Assembly (NCBI RefSeq): GCF_023973825.1 | Contig: NC_090127.1 | Span: forward strand, 902,001 to 966,000 | Length of the DNA: 64,000 bases | Source: Plasmodium brasilianum | Lineage: Eukaryota > Apicomplexa > Aconoidasida > Haemosporida > Plasmodiidae | Direction: 5' to 3' | Shown here: positions 11,650 to 22,204 of the stretch, piece after piece | Numbering within the stretch: position 1 is the stretch's first letter | Layout of the letters: the number at the start of each line of letters is the position of its first letter | The notes under the pieces: generated by a model | Databases searched by the model: none | Seen by the model: only the letters and a program-made list of their open reading frames with translations | What the model was told of the DNA's origin: nothing | Position numbers and translations under genes: made by a program

Positions 11650-13272
11650 ATGGTATGTGTAACAGCTTCTAGAATGAAGAAAAGCAATAAATGTATATTA
11701 TTTTTTCTTTCAAAAAAACGCAAATTTAATAGTTTTCATGAAAATTACAAAAATGTTGATAGGGAAATTTTCGAGTGCAAAGAAATTAATGATCACAATT
11801 ACAATGACATAGTAACTAAGGAAAAGACTCTTTTAATTTATGGGTATGCTAACTATGCTTATACATGTTTAAGCTGTTTTAACAAATTAATGGATATAGC
11901 AAATAAGGGAGTGAAAGATAAGATAGATAAAAAATTTCTTATATTTAAATTAAATATAAACAATAATAATTTGCTAGTTCATAAATTTCATATAAAATCT
12001 ATTCCTTTAGTGCAACTGAGACATAAAAATAAACTAATTGAAGAAATATATGGAAATGAGTTAAACAATGAAAATAATTTGAAGAATATACTAAATAGAT
12101 ATCAGAGCTACTTTCATTCAATATATGATTTAGGTAATATAAACGATTTTTTAAGTAGAGAAGATGAGTTATCGAAGGATGGGTTCATAGAGCATATGCA
12201 GGATTCCTTGCAAATAGACCAAAATAGTCCTGCGAAAGAAGGAAAAGATGAGAGTAGTGGCAGTGCCAGTAGCAGCAGCAGTGACAAAAGCAGTAATGAA
12301 AAAAGTTCTGTTGACCGAGTGCAAGAATTCTTTATAAGGGATTTTCTAAATAATTTAGAGTTAAATCATCAGTGCAGTTCTTATGTTCTATATAAAAAAT
12401 TAGAAGTACTACTAAATGAAAAGCCAAAAAAGATGAGTAATGCAATCAAGTTATTTTTAAACGAAATAATTTTTAATCATAGTACCTACTTAGACATTAA
12501 TAATCAGTATAATAAAATAACAGCAAAAGCTTTTCTCTATTTATTTGATGAAGACAATTTTTCATCCATTGAAAAACTAATTGAATTAAAGAATTATTTG
12601 GAATGTGAACAAGACATTACTCCTACGAAAATGCAAGACTTGAAGTTACTTAGTTTGAATGAACCTATAATCACATTTGATGATTTTAAAAACATTTATT
12701 TTAAAAAAATTAAAGGTATTGATGAATTTTTTTCAAGTGAGGGGGACCAAAACAGGATAACATTATGGTTAAGGGAAAATACATTGTTAAATGAAAATGA
12801 TAAAGAAGATAATAAAAAGATAAAAATGGGAGGTGATATAAGAACAGTATACTTGAGTAGAGTATATAGGATACTAGCAATCAAATATTTTGATATAGAA
12901 AAGTATGACAATTCATTCCATTATGCTGTGGAATCATATAAATTAACATACCCTTTAAACAATATAGACACTAAGAAATCAAAAGTACTTATTGAAAATA
13001 TGATTTTATCCTTAGGAGCATACAATAAAAGTGTTATAAACTTTTTAAGTAAATTACAATTTTTATTTACTGACAAATTTTTTAAAATAGTCAAATTTCC
13101 TCATACCAGAGCAATTAAAGGAGGAAAGCCTATGATGAAAAGAGGAAAGTCAGGAAAGTGGTTGTGGTTAAGCCAAGATTGGAAACCTAGATGGCTTAAG
13201 AAGAAAACAAAATTAATTTTAGAAGAGGAGTGGAAATGTGTTCCTGATAAAAATGTACCCTTTTGGAATTAA
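11650..13272 (+). CDS. Thioredoxin-fold protein with helical TPR-like C-terminal half
   Basis: A single-exon protein of 540 aa. Residues about 45-140 look like a thioredoxin fold. A strand (TLLIYGYANYAYT) runs into a CLSC motif at 73-76, in the place of the usual CGPC. A second strand (FLIFKLNINNNN) follows, then the cis-proline region HKFHIKSIPLVQL (Pro119), and a final strand ends at a glycine (EEIYG). Residues about 215-235 are a Ser-rich linker. Residues 240-480 are helical, with a repeat-like pair near 395-440 (RVYRILAIKYFDIEKYDNSFHYA) resembling TPR. The overall order recalls bacterial YbbN/CnoX-type Trx-TPR proteins. The C-terminus is basic and Trp-rich (GKWLWLSQDWKPRWLKKK). The basic N-terminus with few acidic residues could be an organelle-targeting peptide. 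Redox activity and location are inferences. A small mitoribosome or organelle chaperone factor is an alternative. Confidence 0.8.
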   Translation: MVCVTASRMKKSNKCILFFLSKKRKFNSFHENYKNVDREIFECKEINDHNYNDIVTKEKTLLIYGYANYAYTCLSCFNKLMDIANKGVKDKIDKKFLIFKLNINNNNLLVHKFHIKSIPLVQLRHKNKLIEEIYGNELNNENNLKNILNRYQSYFHSIYDLGNINDFLSREDELSKDGFIEHMQDSLQIDQNSPAKEGKDESSGSASSSSSDKSSNEKSSVDRVQEFFIRDFLNNLELNHQCSSYVLYKKLEVLLNEKPKKMSNAIKLFLNEIIFNHSTYLDINNQYNKITAKAFLYLFDEDNFSSIEKLIELKNYLECEQDITPTKMQDLKLLSLNEPIITFDDFKNIYFKKIKGIDEFFSSEGDQNRITLWLRENTLLNENDKEDNKKIKMGGDIRTVYLSRVYRILAIKYFDIEKYDNSFHYAVESYKLTYPLNNIDTKKSKVLIENMILSLGAYNKSVINFLSKLQFLFTDKFFKIVKFPHTRAIKGGKPMMKRGKSGKWLWLSQDWKPRWLKKKTKLILEEEWKCVPDKNVPFWN

Positions 13273-14430
13273 TCCATTTTACTTTATGTTCAGGTATAAA
13301 TTTATGTGCCTTTCTTTTTTTTTTTTTTGTATATATTTAAATATACCTGCACTCACGGAAGTATGCAAGCAAATATGTAAATTTATATTTATCCATTCGT
13401 GCACACAGCCAAGGTGCATATAAATATTTTAAAAGGAAATATTTATCTCCATAAAACAGTTAAATATTGATGTAATGAGGAAAAGCCATTAAGAAATAAT
13501 GCTAGGAAAAATCAATTGGAGTCCACATAAAATTACATTTATAAATGTGATTGATGGAAGTGGTAGTCAACATGTGCGTAAATATATTATGCACTTATGC
13601 ATATACAAATATATATACGTATATATATTTAATTATTTATATATAGATATATTAGTTTTAGGTACTTTTGTATATAACTGTGCATTTATTTTGCGTATAA
13701 CTGGGATGATACACATTTCTGAGTTAATCAAATTTGTTAATCATATACCCCTATTAACCCAATGGTGAAGCATAATGAAAAAAAGGAAATGGTAAAAATA
13801 AAATCAGTATATAACGAAGAAAAATGAAACAAAATGAAGTAGATTGAAACAAAATGAAGTAGATTGAAACAAAATGAAGTAGAATAAAACAAAATGAAGT
13901 AGATTGAAACAAAATGAAGTAGAATAAAACAAAATGAAGTAGAATAAAATAAAATGAAGTAGAACAAAACAAAATGAAGTAGAATAAAACAAAATGAAGT
14001 AGAATAAAACAAAATGAAGTAGAACAAAACAAAATGGGCGAATTAAGACAAAATATGACGAAATTGATTATACCGTAATGTGATCATAAAAGATGGTAAT
14101 TAAAATAAAAAAAAAGTAGTAAAAAGAGAAATATAAGACTATTAATTTAAACTATGTGATTTGAAAAAGTAAAAATCAGCAAGTTAATCGTCCCTCCTAT
14201 AAGTTATATTTCTTTCGTTGTTTTTGTATCATATGGTATTAAATCGTATTGTATCGTATCGTATTTTTTTTTTTTTTTTTTTTTCTTTTCTCATTTACCT
14301 GTTCCTAAATAAAAATCATGCCCACTTGCAACATTTGCACGAATTCACTATGATCAAAACGTACGTGAGTGTGCTTTCGCTTTTTCAGAATTTTACATTT
14401 TGCGCGTCTTCCATTTTTAATGTGAACTAT
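13273..14430. other. Convergent intergenic region containing a 20-bp minisatellite
   Basis: About 1.16 kb between the ends of two converging genes. It holds a short open stretch at 13499-13573 of unclear status, TA-rich sequence at 13600-13660, the 20-bp tandem array at 13827-14036, and a T18-type tract near 14264-14284. Two 3' UTRs are expected here. Confidence 0.7.
13827..14036. repeat. 20-bp tandem minisatellite, 10.5 copies
   Basis: Ten full head-to-tail units of the form AAACAAAATGAAGTAGATTG start at 13827 and recur every 20 bases, followed by a half unit. Variation is concentrated in the last four bases (ATTG, AATA or AACA), plus one C-to-T change in unit 7. Because 20 is not a multiple of three and the unit lacks stops on the reverse strand, all three reverse frames stay open and mimic short Phe/Ser/Tyr-rich proteins. 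These are not genes. Confidence 0.97.
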
Positions 14431-16797
14431 CTACGCAGTTGTTATGGTTTCTTTTTTTTTTTTTTTCTTAACTACCGAATTTTTGGGTTTATATTCTATA
14501 CCAACATCAGTCGATACTTTTTCTTCAAATGTTGTATTTACAGTGTTTTTTTCATTTTTGTATTCTGAAAAATTATGAACAATACTATTATCAATATCTA
14601 CAGAATTATGTTCGCCTTTATACTTGGTTACATGACGCGACTTTGGAACATTTTTGAGTACTTCAAAAGCATCTTTTGCTTTTTGCATTTGTATTTTATT
14701 TAAATATAATTCTTTTTTTAAATTATGTAACTCATCTACTTGATGCTTTGCTGACTTGTCATATAATATTTCTTTAAATTTCATATTTGCATGAATTTTT
14801 CTATTTTTAGCAACTTCTTTTAAGTAGGCATTTTGTCTATGTACTTCATTTTCTCTTATTTGTTTTTCTAGCTCATTCATAAATAAATCTTTCTTATTTG
14901 ATGCATCAATAACATTTTCTAAGTTGGTACACATTAATCGAAGTTCACTTTGTAATTCTTTATTTCTTTCCTCATATTGTTTAACTAATATTTCGTTACG
15001 TACTATTTCACTTTTTAATAGAACAATTTGCGAATCTTTTTCTTGTATCATGGATTGTAAATGTGAAGACTGTTTTTCTAAAATTTTTATTTCGGATATA
15101 AGTTTTTCTATTTTTTCTTTTGCACTTATTTGTTGTTTTCTAAAATGCTCTCTTAATTTTGTTAAGTCTCTTTCACATTTTTGTAACATGCTCTCCATAT
15201 ATGCAATTCTCATATCACGAGAAACGATTGATTCCATATATTCTAACGTATCCTTTCTTAGTTCACTTAATGCTTCAAATGTATTTTCATACTTAAAATT
15301 AACGTTCTTATTTTCTTCTTTCAAATCATAAATTTCCTTTTCTAGTTCAACAATGGTTGACTTCAATGAATACACATCACTACTACTTTCAAAGGAAGAC
15401 GTTTTCATTTTTGAGATTTTTTTTTCTTTCATACTATACGTCCTTTTTTCACTGTTTGTAATATCGTCTGTTGATAGGAGGATATCCTCGCATGTGCTCC
15501 TTGTCTTATACCAGCTCTTGTCATCCTTTTTTTTGCTTAACTCAGAATCATCTAAATCTTCTACTTCTTCACTTTTGTACCACTCTGCAGTCTTTTCACC
15601 TTTCTGCCATTTTGCATTTTTTTGCTTTCTTCCGTTCTTTACATTTATTTTTTTTTCATTCTTTCCATTTATTTGATTTTCATTCTTTTCATTTATTTGG
15701 CTTCTATTCATTCCCATCCCTTTTACACCTCCATGTAGGCATTTAAAAATATTGTGTATGTCGTTCAAACTTGTGTTTTCCTTTAACTTAAGTAAGAAAT
15801 CATTTTCCATATCTACTGAACCTATCTCACTTTCTAATTTTGTTAACACTTTATCTCGTACATTTAAACTCGATTTTAGGGTTCTTTTCTCGGTTTCTAC
15901 TTTTTTCAAATGTTTTAGGGTTTCTTCATATTTTATTTTCTGATCTAGAAGCCTTTCCTTTAATTTTTGGTTATCCATTAAGTCGTTATCCTCTATTTCG
16001 TTTTGTTGTTTTTCCTTTTCTATATTCCTTTCTAATTCTTTAATTTGTTCATCTTTTTCTCTAATTAATTCGTTTATTTTATTTTTTATGATCGGTTCAG
16101 GTAATTTTTCTTTGGATACTCGTTTTTTAAACGGTTCATTATTGTATATTTTGTTTTTCACCATTTCTTTCATTTTTTCATTATGAAAGTTGGCATAGTT
16201 TTCTCGTGTGTTAGACTGTACATAAGGTGCAATGCTACGTACATGCGAATCGATTGAAACAGGAATTACAAATCTTTCATCGTATACATTTTTTTCAAAG
16301 CCATTTGACATAACAGTTGGTTTATTATTATTACTATTATTATTATTACTATTGGTACTATTATTATTATTATTATTTAAAAAGCATGCCCCTTTGCTAA
16401 TCCTTCCTTGTAAATCGTTATTATTAGCCTTAATGGCATGCCTTGAATTCATCGGATTATTCGATCTAAAATTCCCCCTTAAGCAAGGAAACGAATTTAA
16501 ACAACTTAGTTTTCTTCGTTGTGCATCTGGAGGATTATAAGTTTGAATTGTTGCTGCCCCTTTTATTATACTTGGTTTATAAAATACTTTTTCTCTGTAC
16601 AGCGGAGGATGAGAGCTCACCGTAGACAAATAAGATGCATTTAATTTATTGTTACAGTATTCATATATGTCTGCATTATCCAGGTTATTTGTGTTAATTT
16701 CATTGTATATTCTCGGAGGTACTACGTTATTCGGTAAAACAAATGAAGAACCTTTCATACTGTTCATCTTATAGTTTGATTCAAGCATATAAATCAA
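14431..16797 (-). CDS. Conserved coiled-coil protein, 788 aa, function unknown
   Basis: A single-exon gene on the minus strand; the start codon is at 16797-16795. The first 230 residues are Asn/Pro/Ser-rich, with an Asn/Ser tract near residues 140-158 and a short conserved-looking patch (DERFVIPVSIDSHVRSIAPYV, about 170-190). From about residue 230 the protein is mostly coiled coil (KDEQIKELERNIEKEKQQNE, then 480-720). An acidic/basic linker with repeated NEKNENQINGKNEKKINVKN-like units lies at about 370-410. The tail ends in a Lys-rich run just before the stop (VVKKKKKKE). There is no signal peptide or membrane span. A structural or cytoskeletal role (for example inner membrane complex, basal complex or spindle) would suit it, but nothing in the sequence proves one. 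Confidence 0.85.
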   Translation of the reverse strand: MIYMLESNYKMNSMKGSSFVLPNNVVPPRIYNEINTNNLDNADIYEYCNNKLNASYLSTVSSHPPLYREKVFYKPSIIKGAATIQTYNPPDAQRRKLSCLNSFPCLRGNFRSNNPMNSRHAIKANNNDLQGRISKGACFLNNNNNNSTNSNNNNSNNNKPTVMSNGFEKNVYDERFVIPVSIDSHVRSIAPYVQSNTRENYANFHNEKMKEMVKNKIYNNEPFKKRVSKEKLPEPIIKNKINELIREKDEQIKELERNIEKEKQQNEIEDNDLMDNQKLKERLLDQKIKYEETLKHLKKVETEKRTLKSSLNVRDKVLTKLESEIGSVDMENDFLLKLKENTSLNDIHNIFKCLHGGVKGMGMNRSQINEKNENQINGKNEKKINVKNGRKQKNAKWQKGEKTAEWYKSEEVEDLDDSELSKKKDDKSWYKTRSTCEDILLSTDDITNSEKRTYSMKEKKISKMKTSSFESSSDVYSLKSTIVELEKEIYDLKEENKNVNFKYENTFEALSELRKDTLEYMESIVSRDMRIAYMESMLQKCERDLTKLREHFRKQQISAKEKIEKLISEIKILEKQSSHLQSMIQEKDSQIVLLKSEIVRNEILVKQYEERNKELQSELRLMCTNLENVIDASNKKDLFMNELEKQIRENEVHRQNAYLKEVAKNRKIHANMKFKEILYDKSAKHQVDELHNLKKELYLNKIQMQKAKDAFEVLKNVPKSRHVTKYKGEHNSVDIDNSIVHNFSEYKNEKNTVNTTFEEKVSTDVGIEYKPKNSVVKKKKKKETITTA

Positions 16798-17239
16798 CGC
16801 ATGAGGGAATTATTCGATTCATAAATTTTTTACAGCAATGACAACTGGTATTAGGGGTACATGCATGTATGTACGTATAATCCCTTGCTATATAGAAGGA
16901 AACAGGTGTACTTCCACATTCGCATGTACACGAGCTCATGTATATATTTGTACAAACGTTCCTTCTGGCTGTACGGGTGTGAATTAGACGAAAATTTTTA
17001 TGAACACATACACACGCAAAATTGTGAAATAATTTTCCTTAATATTAATTAATAATATATATTTTTAAAAGATCTGTAATTTTAAAAAATATTTACGTAA
17101 AATAACGTTATATGAACAATAAATTAATTCAAAATATAAAATAAGTTTATAATTCATATAAGGAAATTTGTTTTTTAACTATTTAATTTTTCATTGTTAT
17201 AATGTTAAAGAACAAATAATAACATGACACCAAACAAGC

Positions 17240-17263
17240 GTATTTGACACGAATGTCAAATAC
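17240..17263. other. Perfect 10-bp inverted repeat with CGAA loop
   Basis: GTATTTGACA (17240-17249) and TGTCAAATAC (17254-17263) are exact reverse complements separated by CGAA. It sits about 440 bases upstream of the start codon of the minus-strand coiled-coil gene. It could be a palindromic protein-binding site or an RNA hairpin; the sequence alone cannot tell which. Confidence 0.8.
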
Positions 17264-17598
17264 CAGACATGAAGGAAATGACAAAAATTGAGTTAATAAC
17301 TATGACTAACATTACAACAAAGATATGGATCAAATAACATAAATTAAATAAGAAAGAAAAAATAAAAAGGCGTATATTTTACATAACTACGTAAATTATC
17401 TTTATAGAAACTAAATACAATGATGTGTTAATAAAAACGTTATAAAATAACAGTTCAAATTAAACAATTAAAATTAAAAGTCTTTTTTTTTTTTCTTTTT
17501 TTTTAATTTTTGTTCATCTGAAAAATGCTCTTATTTTAAATTTATCAAAAAAACAGAGAAAAAAAAAAAAAAAAAAAAAAAAAAGACAAAGACAAAAA

Positions 17599-17671
17599 CA
17601 AATACAAATACAAATACAAATACAAATACAAATACAAAATAAGAATAAGAATAAAAATAAAAATAAAAATA
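17599..17671. repeat. CAAATA and AAGAAT/AAAAAT hexanucleotide microsatellites
   Basis: About six copies of CAAATA are followed directly by about five copies of AAGAAT/AAAAAT, next to a long A-tract on the left. On the reverse strand this reads as a run of Phe/Val/Tyr codons and is not a gene. Confidence 0.92.
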
Positions 17672-19228
17672 AACGGAAAAATAACAATTTTTTTTATTTA
17701 ACAATACAGATAATATATAATGCAACATGAAAAAATTGCTACATCTATAAAACAAAAAGCATGATAAATAAAAAAAACAAAATAGAAAAAAAAAGCATTA
17801 ACACTTTTGAGTTTATAATGTATAGGTTTGTGCTGATGCAGAAATTTTATAAAGTCAAATTAAAATTTCAAAATGGAATTTAATTATAATTACATTAAAC
17901 TTTTTTCGGTATAAATCATCCACACCCTTTTTAATTTTTACTTTATACTTTTATCTTTTATCTTTTATCTTTTTTCTATTTTTCTTTTTTTCCTGTTTCT
18001 TTTTTCTTTTTTTTTTAAATGACACAGACGTAAATTGTGTTAATATAACTATATACAATTACTTGGGGGGAAAATAATGTGGTGCAAATAATCATAATAA
18101 AAATTGGAAAATGTAAAATTTGAAAAATTTTTAACTTATCAATTTTTTAACTCTTTAACTTTTATTACATGTCTTAAAAAAAAATGACGTAAAACTGACT
18201 CGAAGTAGACACGGTTTTAGTTTTAGAAATAATTCAAAAGAACATTCTAACGAAAATTGTGTGTAAATATCTTACTACAGAGATGAACTTACCTGATTTT
18301 AAGTTCGCTTAAATTCATTTGTTTTTCTTTTTTTTTTTAAATTTGTCATTATTTAGAAGAGAAAAACATTCTGCACATTAGGTTGTACTGCCGCATTAAA
18401 ATAATGTTTGTAGGAAAAGAAAAAAAAATTCACAAAATAGAACAAATTTTTATACCGTCAAAATTTCAATAGTTCCTATGTATACACAATATGTATAAAC
18501 ATATATACACGTATTAGCAATTTTGTTATATTAATTTCTTTTTTTTAACATATTCCTTACAAATACAGGCAGAATAATAATAAAAAAAAAAAAAGAAATT
18601 AACAAAACAGATATAATAATTTTTTTTTTTTTCTTTTCGCACACCCACTTTCCATGTAAAAAAATATTTATCATATATTTATCGAACCATGCTTTGTTCA
18701 AAAAGAAAAAAAAAAAAATTTTTAAGTATAAATGTGAATTTATTATAATTTTTTTTTATATACTTCTAATTTTCGTTTGTACATATTTAGTACTTTTTTA
18801 TGTCTAATTAGGAAGAATAAATATTGTTTTTTTACGCAAGTTCAACATCATATATGTAACTGTTAAATATGTCGAATGCGTAAAATACGTCAAATATAAT
18901 ATATATATCATATATGTTAAACATGTCAAATATATCAAACACATTAATTGTAAATGTACTATGTAGAACAAGAAAAATGCCATTTGTAACTCTATTAAAT
19001 GAAGGGAAAAATTTAAACAAAAATCAAGTAGAAAAAAAAATAAGCAAAAACAGTTACCCCAAGAAATAATTGCCGCACTATTAAAATAACACATATTCGC
19101 GAGTTTTTAATTGTTCTTCTGAAATTACATTTCATCATTTTTGAACAAATGGCTTATCAATGTTTGTAAAGCTTGCTCAAGTTGACACATAATTATTTAA
19201 TGATATATAAATAAATAAATAAATATAA

Positions 19229-19273
<45 letters not shown>

Positions 19274-20041
19274 TCATTCCCCACTGTTAGACAATATAAA
19301 CGAAATAGCTATTTAACGAAAAAGCAGCCGCAAACATAATAAACCTTTTCGCGAATGCATCTATCTAGGAATAAAAGTAAGGGTTCCGCTCGATAAAAAA
19401 AAAAACACTCTTCCATTTATTAATTTGTTTAAACATGCCAAAAATGACAAATATGAACAGGTAAATAAACACATATATATAAATTTGTATCTAGTAGGTT
19501 AATTTTTTGATTCACTAATTGCGTCTGTTTGCATTACGCTGAAAAAGCAGCACACTTATTACTTATACTCATCCAAATAGATCCATATATATATTATTAT
19601 TATTTTCTCCTTATTCGTAAAAACCTCTAAATGTTAAAATTTAAAAGCATTAATTAGACAAAGTTAATTTTTTATCATATTTATTTTTTTAATGAAATAA
19701 TAAAAAAAAAAAAATTACATGAAACATTTTTCTGTAAATTAAAAAATATACACAATTATACGCTTGTACATATACATGTATATATATACTTTTTTCCACC
19801 TCTTTTTTTTTTTTTGAAAAAATATATATACATAACTAAAATGGTATTTACAAGTTTTTTTTTTAAAAAAAAAAGAAAAGAAAAGATTTTTTTTAATTAA
19901 GCAAATTTATTACTAAGACAACAAATATAAATAAGGCAAAAGTTTATATTCATCTACCCTATTAATATGCTGTATTTTACATTTATATCAACCAATCTTG
20001 ATTTTTGAAGCCCATGCGCACATAAAATTCATAGGCTCCTT

Positions 20042-22204
20042 TTATCCATCATCAGAATCGTCATTTGAATCATCCTCAGGAATATAATTTTCATGATCAC
20101 TTGGTGTATTATTTTGGGACATTTTTCCCTTATTATTACTTTTATAATAATTTTTATTTTTATCATTATTATTATCATTATTATTATCATTATTATTATT
20201 ATTATTACTTTTATTAGTATTTGTATTCCTATTATTTGTATTATTATTACTACTATTATTATTACTATTACTGTTATTATGATTATTATTATTACTATTA
20301 TTGCTATTATTTTTACCACTATTATTATTCGGAGGGCTTGTTTTTTTCTTATTCTTTTCATGAATATCATCATCATCTTCTTCTTCGTCACTACTATCAC
20401 CCCCACCTCCAATATCTCCGAGCATTTGCTGAAATAAAGTTGGTTCATTATCTAATTCTATGTCTTCAGGATGGACAAATATTTCTCTTTTTATCTCTGA
20501 AGATGAGTAGGCTCTAAATGGTAAATCTAGTTTTTTATCACATCCAAAATAACAATCACTCAATAAAAATATTGAAACACTTAAATTTCCAACTCTATCT
20601 ACCATAAATTGTAATTTTTCCTCAATTTTTTTCTCACAATTTTTTACATGTGCATATTTTAAAATACGATCATCTCCTTTGTAAGTTGCAATAATCCACC
20701 ATTCTTCAAATTTTGGTTGAGGAAAAAAAGGAGCATGAATATAACCTGCAGCTTCCTGTTCTTGTAAATTAGTTCTTTCAATATGAATATAAATAGAAGC
20801 TACGTCCCCTTTTACTATATGTGTTTCATCTTCAACCAATATTTCAGCAGTCATTTTTATATCTGGAACAACATTACAAAATGATTTAACATCAAGTATT
20901 TGATTATCATTCATTTCAGCTAACCCTTTTCTACTTTCGTGATTTTGATGAACAAACTCTAGTAAGTCTTTTACTGCAAATTTTCCCTTATGCACATGCT
21001 TAATAGTATTTTCATCAAAATGTGGAATTTGTAATAAACTAGAGCTTCTAATATCAAAAGCTTGTATTAAACATCTTCGAAATGTTAGGGCTGATTGAGC
21101 TGTTAAAAACCAATCTCTTAATATACTGATTTCTATCATACTATGTGTTATTAATAAAGAAAATTTAAGAATTTGTTCCAAATCATTTTTTAAATCTTCT
21201 GATAATAAATCGTATCGTCTTTGCATATGAGCTAATATTAAAAAATAATTTTTAATTATTATAGGTACTTTAAAAGTCCTTTTCTTTGGCTCAACAAGTT
21301 CTTCAATCATTTTTTTTATATATTTATTGTCTTCTTCTCTAAATTCTATATCTCTACTTTCTGCCGTAGCAGCTAACATTTCAGGGTATGCTTTTGCTCT
21401 ACTATTTTCATTTATTGTATATGTTAAATATTGTAATGTCTCAATTTTAACACCGTTCGGACCATATTGTTTTTGTTTTTGATAATACATAATAAATGTT
21501 GCAGGTATAAATACAAGAAATATTAAAAAAAAAATGGACAAAATTAACAGTTGATATTTTTCATCAATCAATAATTTTGGCAAACCAATTCCTACTTTCA
21601 TCATACCTGGTCCATCTGGATTTCCATATTTTTCATAATTCTCCTTCGATATTTCATCAGTCAGGGCTTGATATGCCTTTGTTATTAAAATAAATTTTGC
21701 AGCAGCAGACGTATCATTTGGATTCTTATCAGGATGATATTTTAACGATTTTAATCTATAAGCTTTTTTAATTTCCCCTACGGATGCTCCAACATTCACT
21801 TCTAGTATTTCAAAAGGGTCAAATGTTTGCATTGGTTTCGTATTCAACATTTCTTTCACTAGGACAACTAATAATCCCCAAAATATTATCAAAAGAAAAA
21901 ATTGAATTATTTTCGTATATCCTATTTTATCCCATATTGTAGTACTTTTATTTCCTTTTTCTTGTTTCTCCTTACACAGGGAACAAGCACACGACCGATA
22001 AACACTGTTGTTTTTCGACTTTTTCAAATTGTAATAATCATTGTTAAAAATTTTATTAATTAAATTTTTAATATATATATATGTACATGGAATTAATACA
22101 CAAATTAAAACAGTTCCCGCAAAAAAAATAAATGCTGAGTCATCATAACTCAATAATGGCTCTTTTTTGCTATCTTTCGTAAAAGTATCGCGAAACTGCG
22201 ACAT
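20042..22204 (-). CDS. SEC63: SEC63-like ER translocon J-domain protein
   Basis: SEC63 is the ER-membrane partner of the SEC61/SEC62 channel. Its luminal J domain recruits BiP for post-translational import. The 720-aa product has predicted membrane spans at about 23-46, 98-118 and 217-241. Between the second and third is a J domain (about 127-195) with the HPD motif at 157-159 (KYHPDKN). The layout therefore matches SEC63: three spans with the J domain in the lumenal loop. It is followed by the large helical and beta-sandwich Brl-like region (about 245-590). The tail has an acidic stretch (SSDEEEDDDD), a long Asn/Ser insertion (about 640-690) and a final acidic DDSNDDSDDG. A small cysteine cluster (C72, C74, C77) in the first cytosolic loop is unusual. 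Identification is strong. Confidence 0.95.
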   Translation of the reverse strand: MSQFRDTFTKDSKKEPLLSYDDSAFIFFAGTVLICVLIPCTYIYIKNLINKIFNNDYYNLKKSKNNSVYRSCACSLCKEKQEKGNKSTTIWDKIGYTKIIQFFLLIIFWGLLVVLVKEMLNTKPMQTFDPFEILEVNVGASVGEIKKAYRLKSLKYHPDKNPNDTSAAAKFILITKAYQALTDEISKENYEKYGNPDGPGMMKVGIGLPKLLIDEKYQLLILSIFFLIFLVFIPATFIMYYQKQKQYGPNGVKIETLQYLTYTINENSRAKAYPEMLAATAESRDIEFREEDNKYIKKMIEELVEPKKRTFKVPIIIKNYFLILAHMQRRYDLLSEDLKNDLEQILKFSLLITHSMIEISILRDWFLTAQSALTFRRCLIQAFDIRSSSLLQIPHFDENTIKHVHKGKFAVKDLLEFVHQNHESRKGLAEMNDNQILDVKSFCNVVPDIKMTAEILVEDETHIVKGDVASIYIHIERTNLQEQEAAGYIHAPFFPQPKFEEWWIIATYKGDDRILKYAHVKNCEKKIEEKLQFMVDRVGNLSVSIFLLSDCYFGCDKKLDLPFRAYSSSEIKREIFVHPEDIELDNEPTLFQQMLGDIGGGGDSSDEEEDDDDIHEKNKKKTSPPNNNSGKNNSNNSNNNNHNNSNSNNNSSNNNTNNRNTNTNKSNNNNNNDNNNDNNNDKNKNYYKSNNKGKMSQNNTPSDHENYIPEDDSNDDSDDG

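Larger units (their letters stand above)
16798..20041. other. Intergenic region between the 788-aa gene (5' side) and SEC63 (3' side)
   Basis: About 3.2 kb. The left part should be the promoter and 5' UTR of the minus-strand coiled-coil gene; the right end is the 3' UTR of SEC63. It contains a perfect stem-loop at 17240-17263, homopolymer tracts (about 17481-17505 and 17558-17584), a CAAATA/AAGAAT microsatellite at 17599-17671, a degenerate AATATGTCAAA-like repeat patch at about 18860-18950, and a TAAA/TA run at 19207-19265. I see no gene. Confidence 0.65.

Noticed and set aside
13499..13573. Short frame beginning MLGKINWSPHKITFINVI that might be a first exon
   Set aside because: It looks peptide-like but I found no downstream exon that continues it for more than about a dozen codons; it may be chance.
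13700..13730. ATGATA...CTGA pattern considered as a C/D-box snoRNA
   Set aside because: Boxes are degenerate, there is no terminal stem and no guide match I can name.
13737..14032. Three overlapping reverse-strand frames rich in Phe, Ser and Tyr
   Set aside because: They are by-products of the 20-bp minisatellite, which has no reverse-strand stop in any frame.
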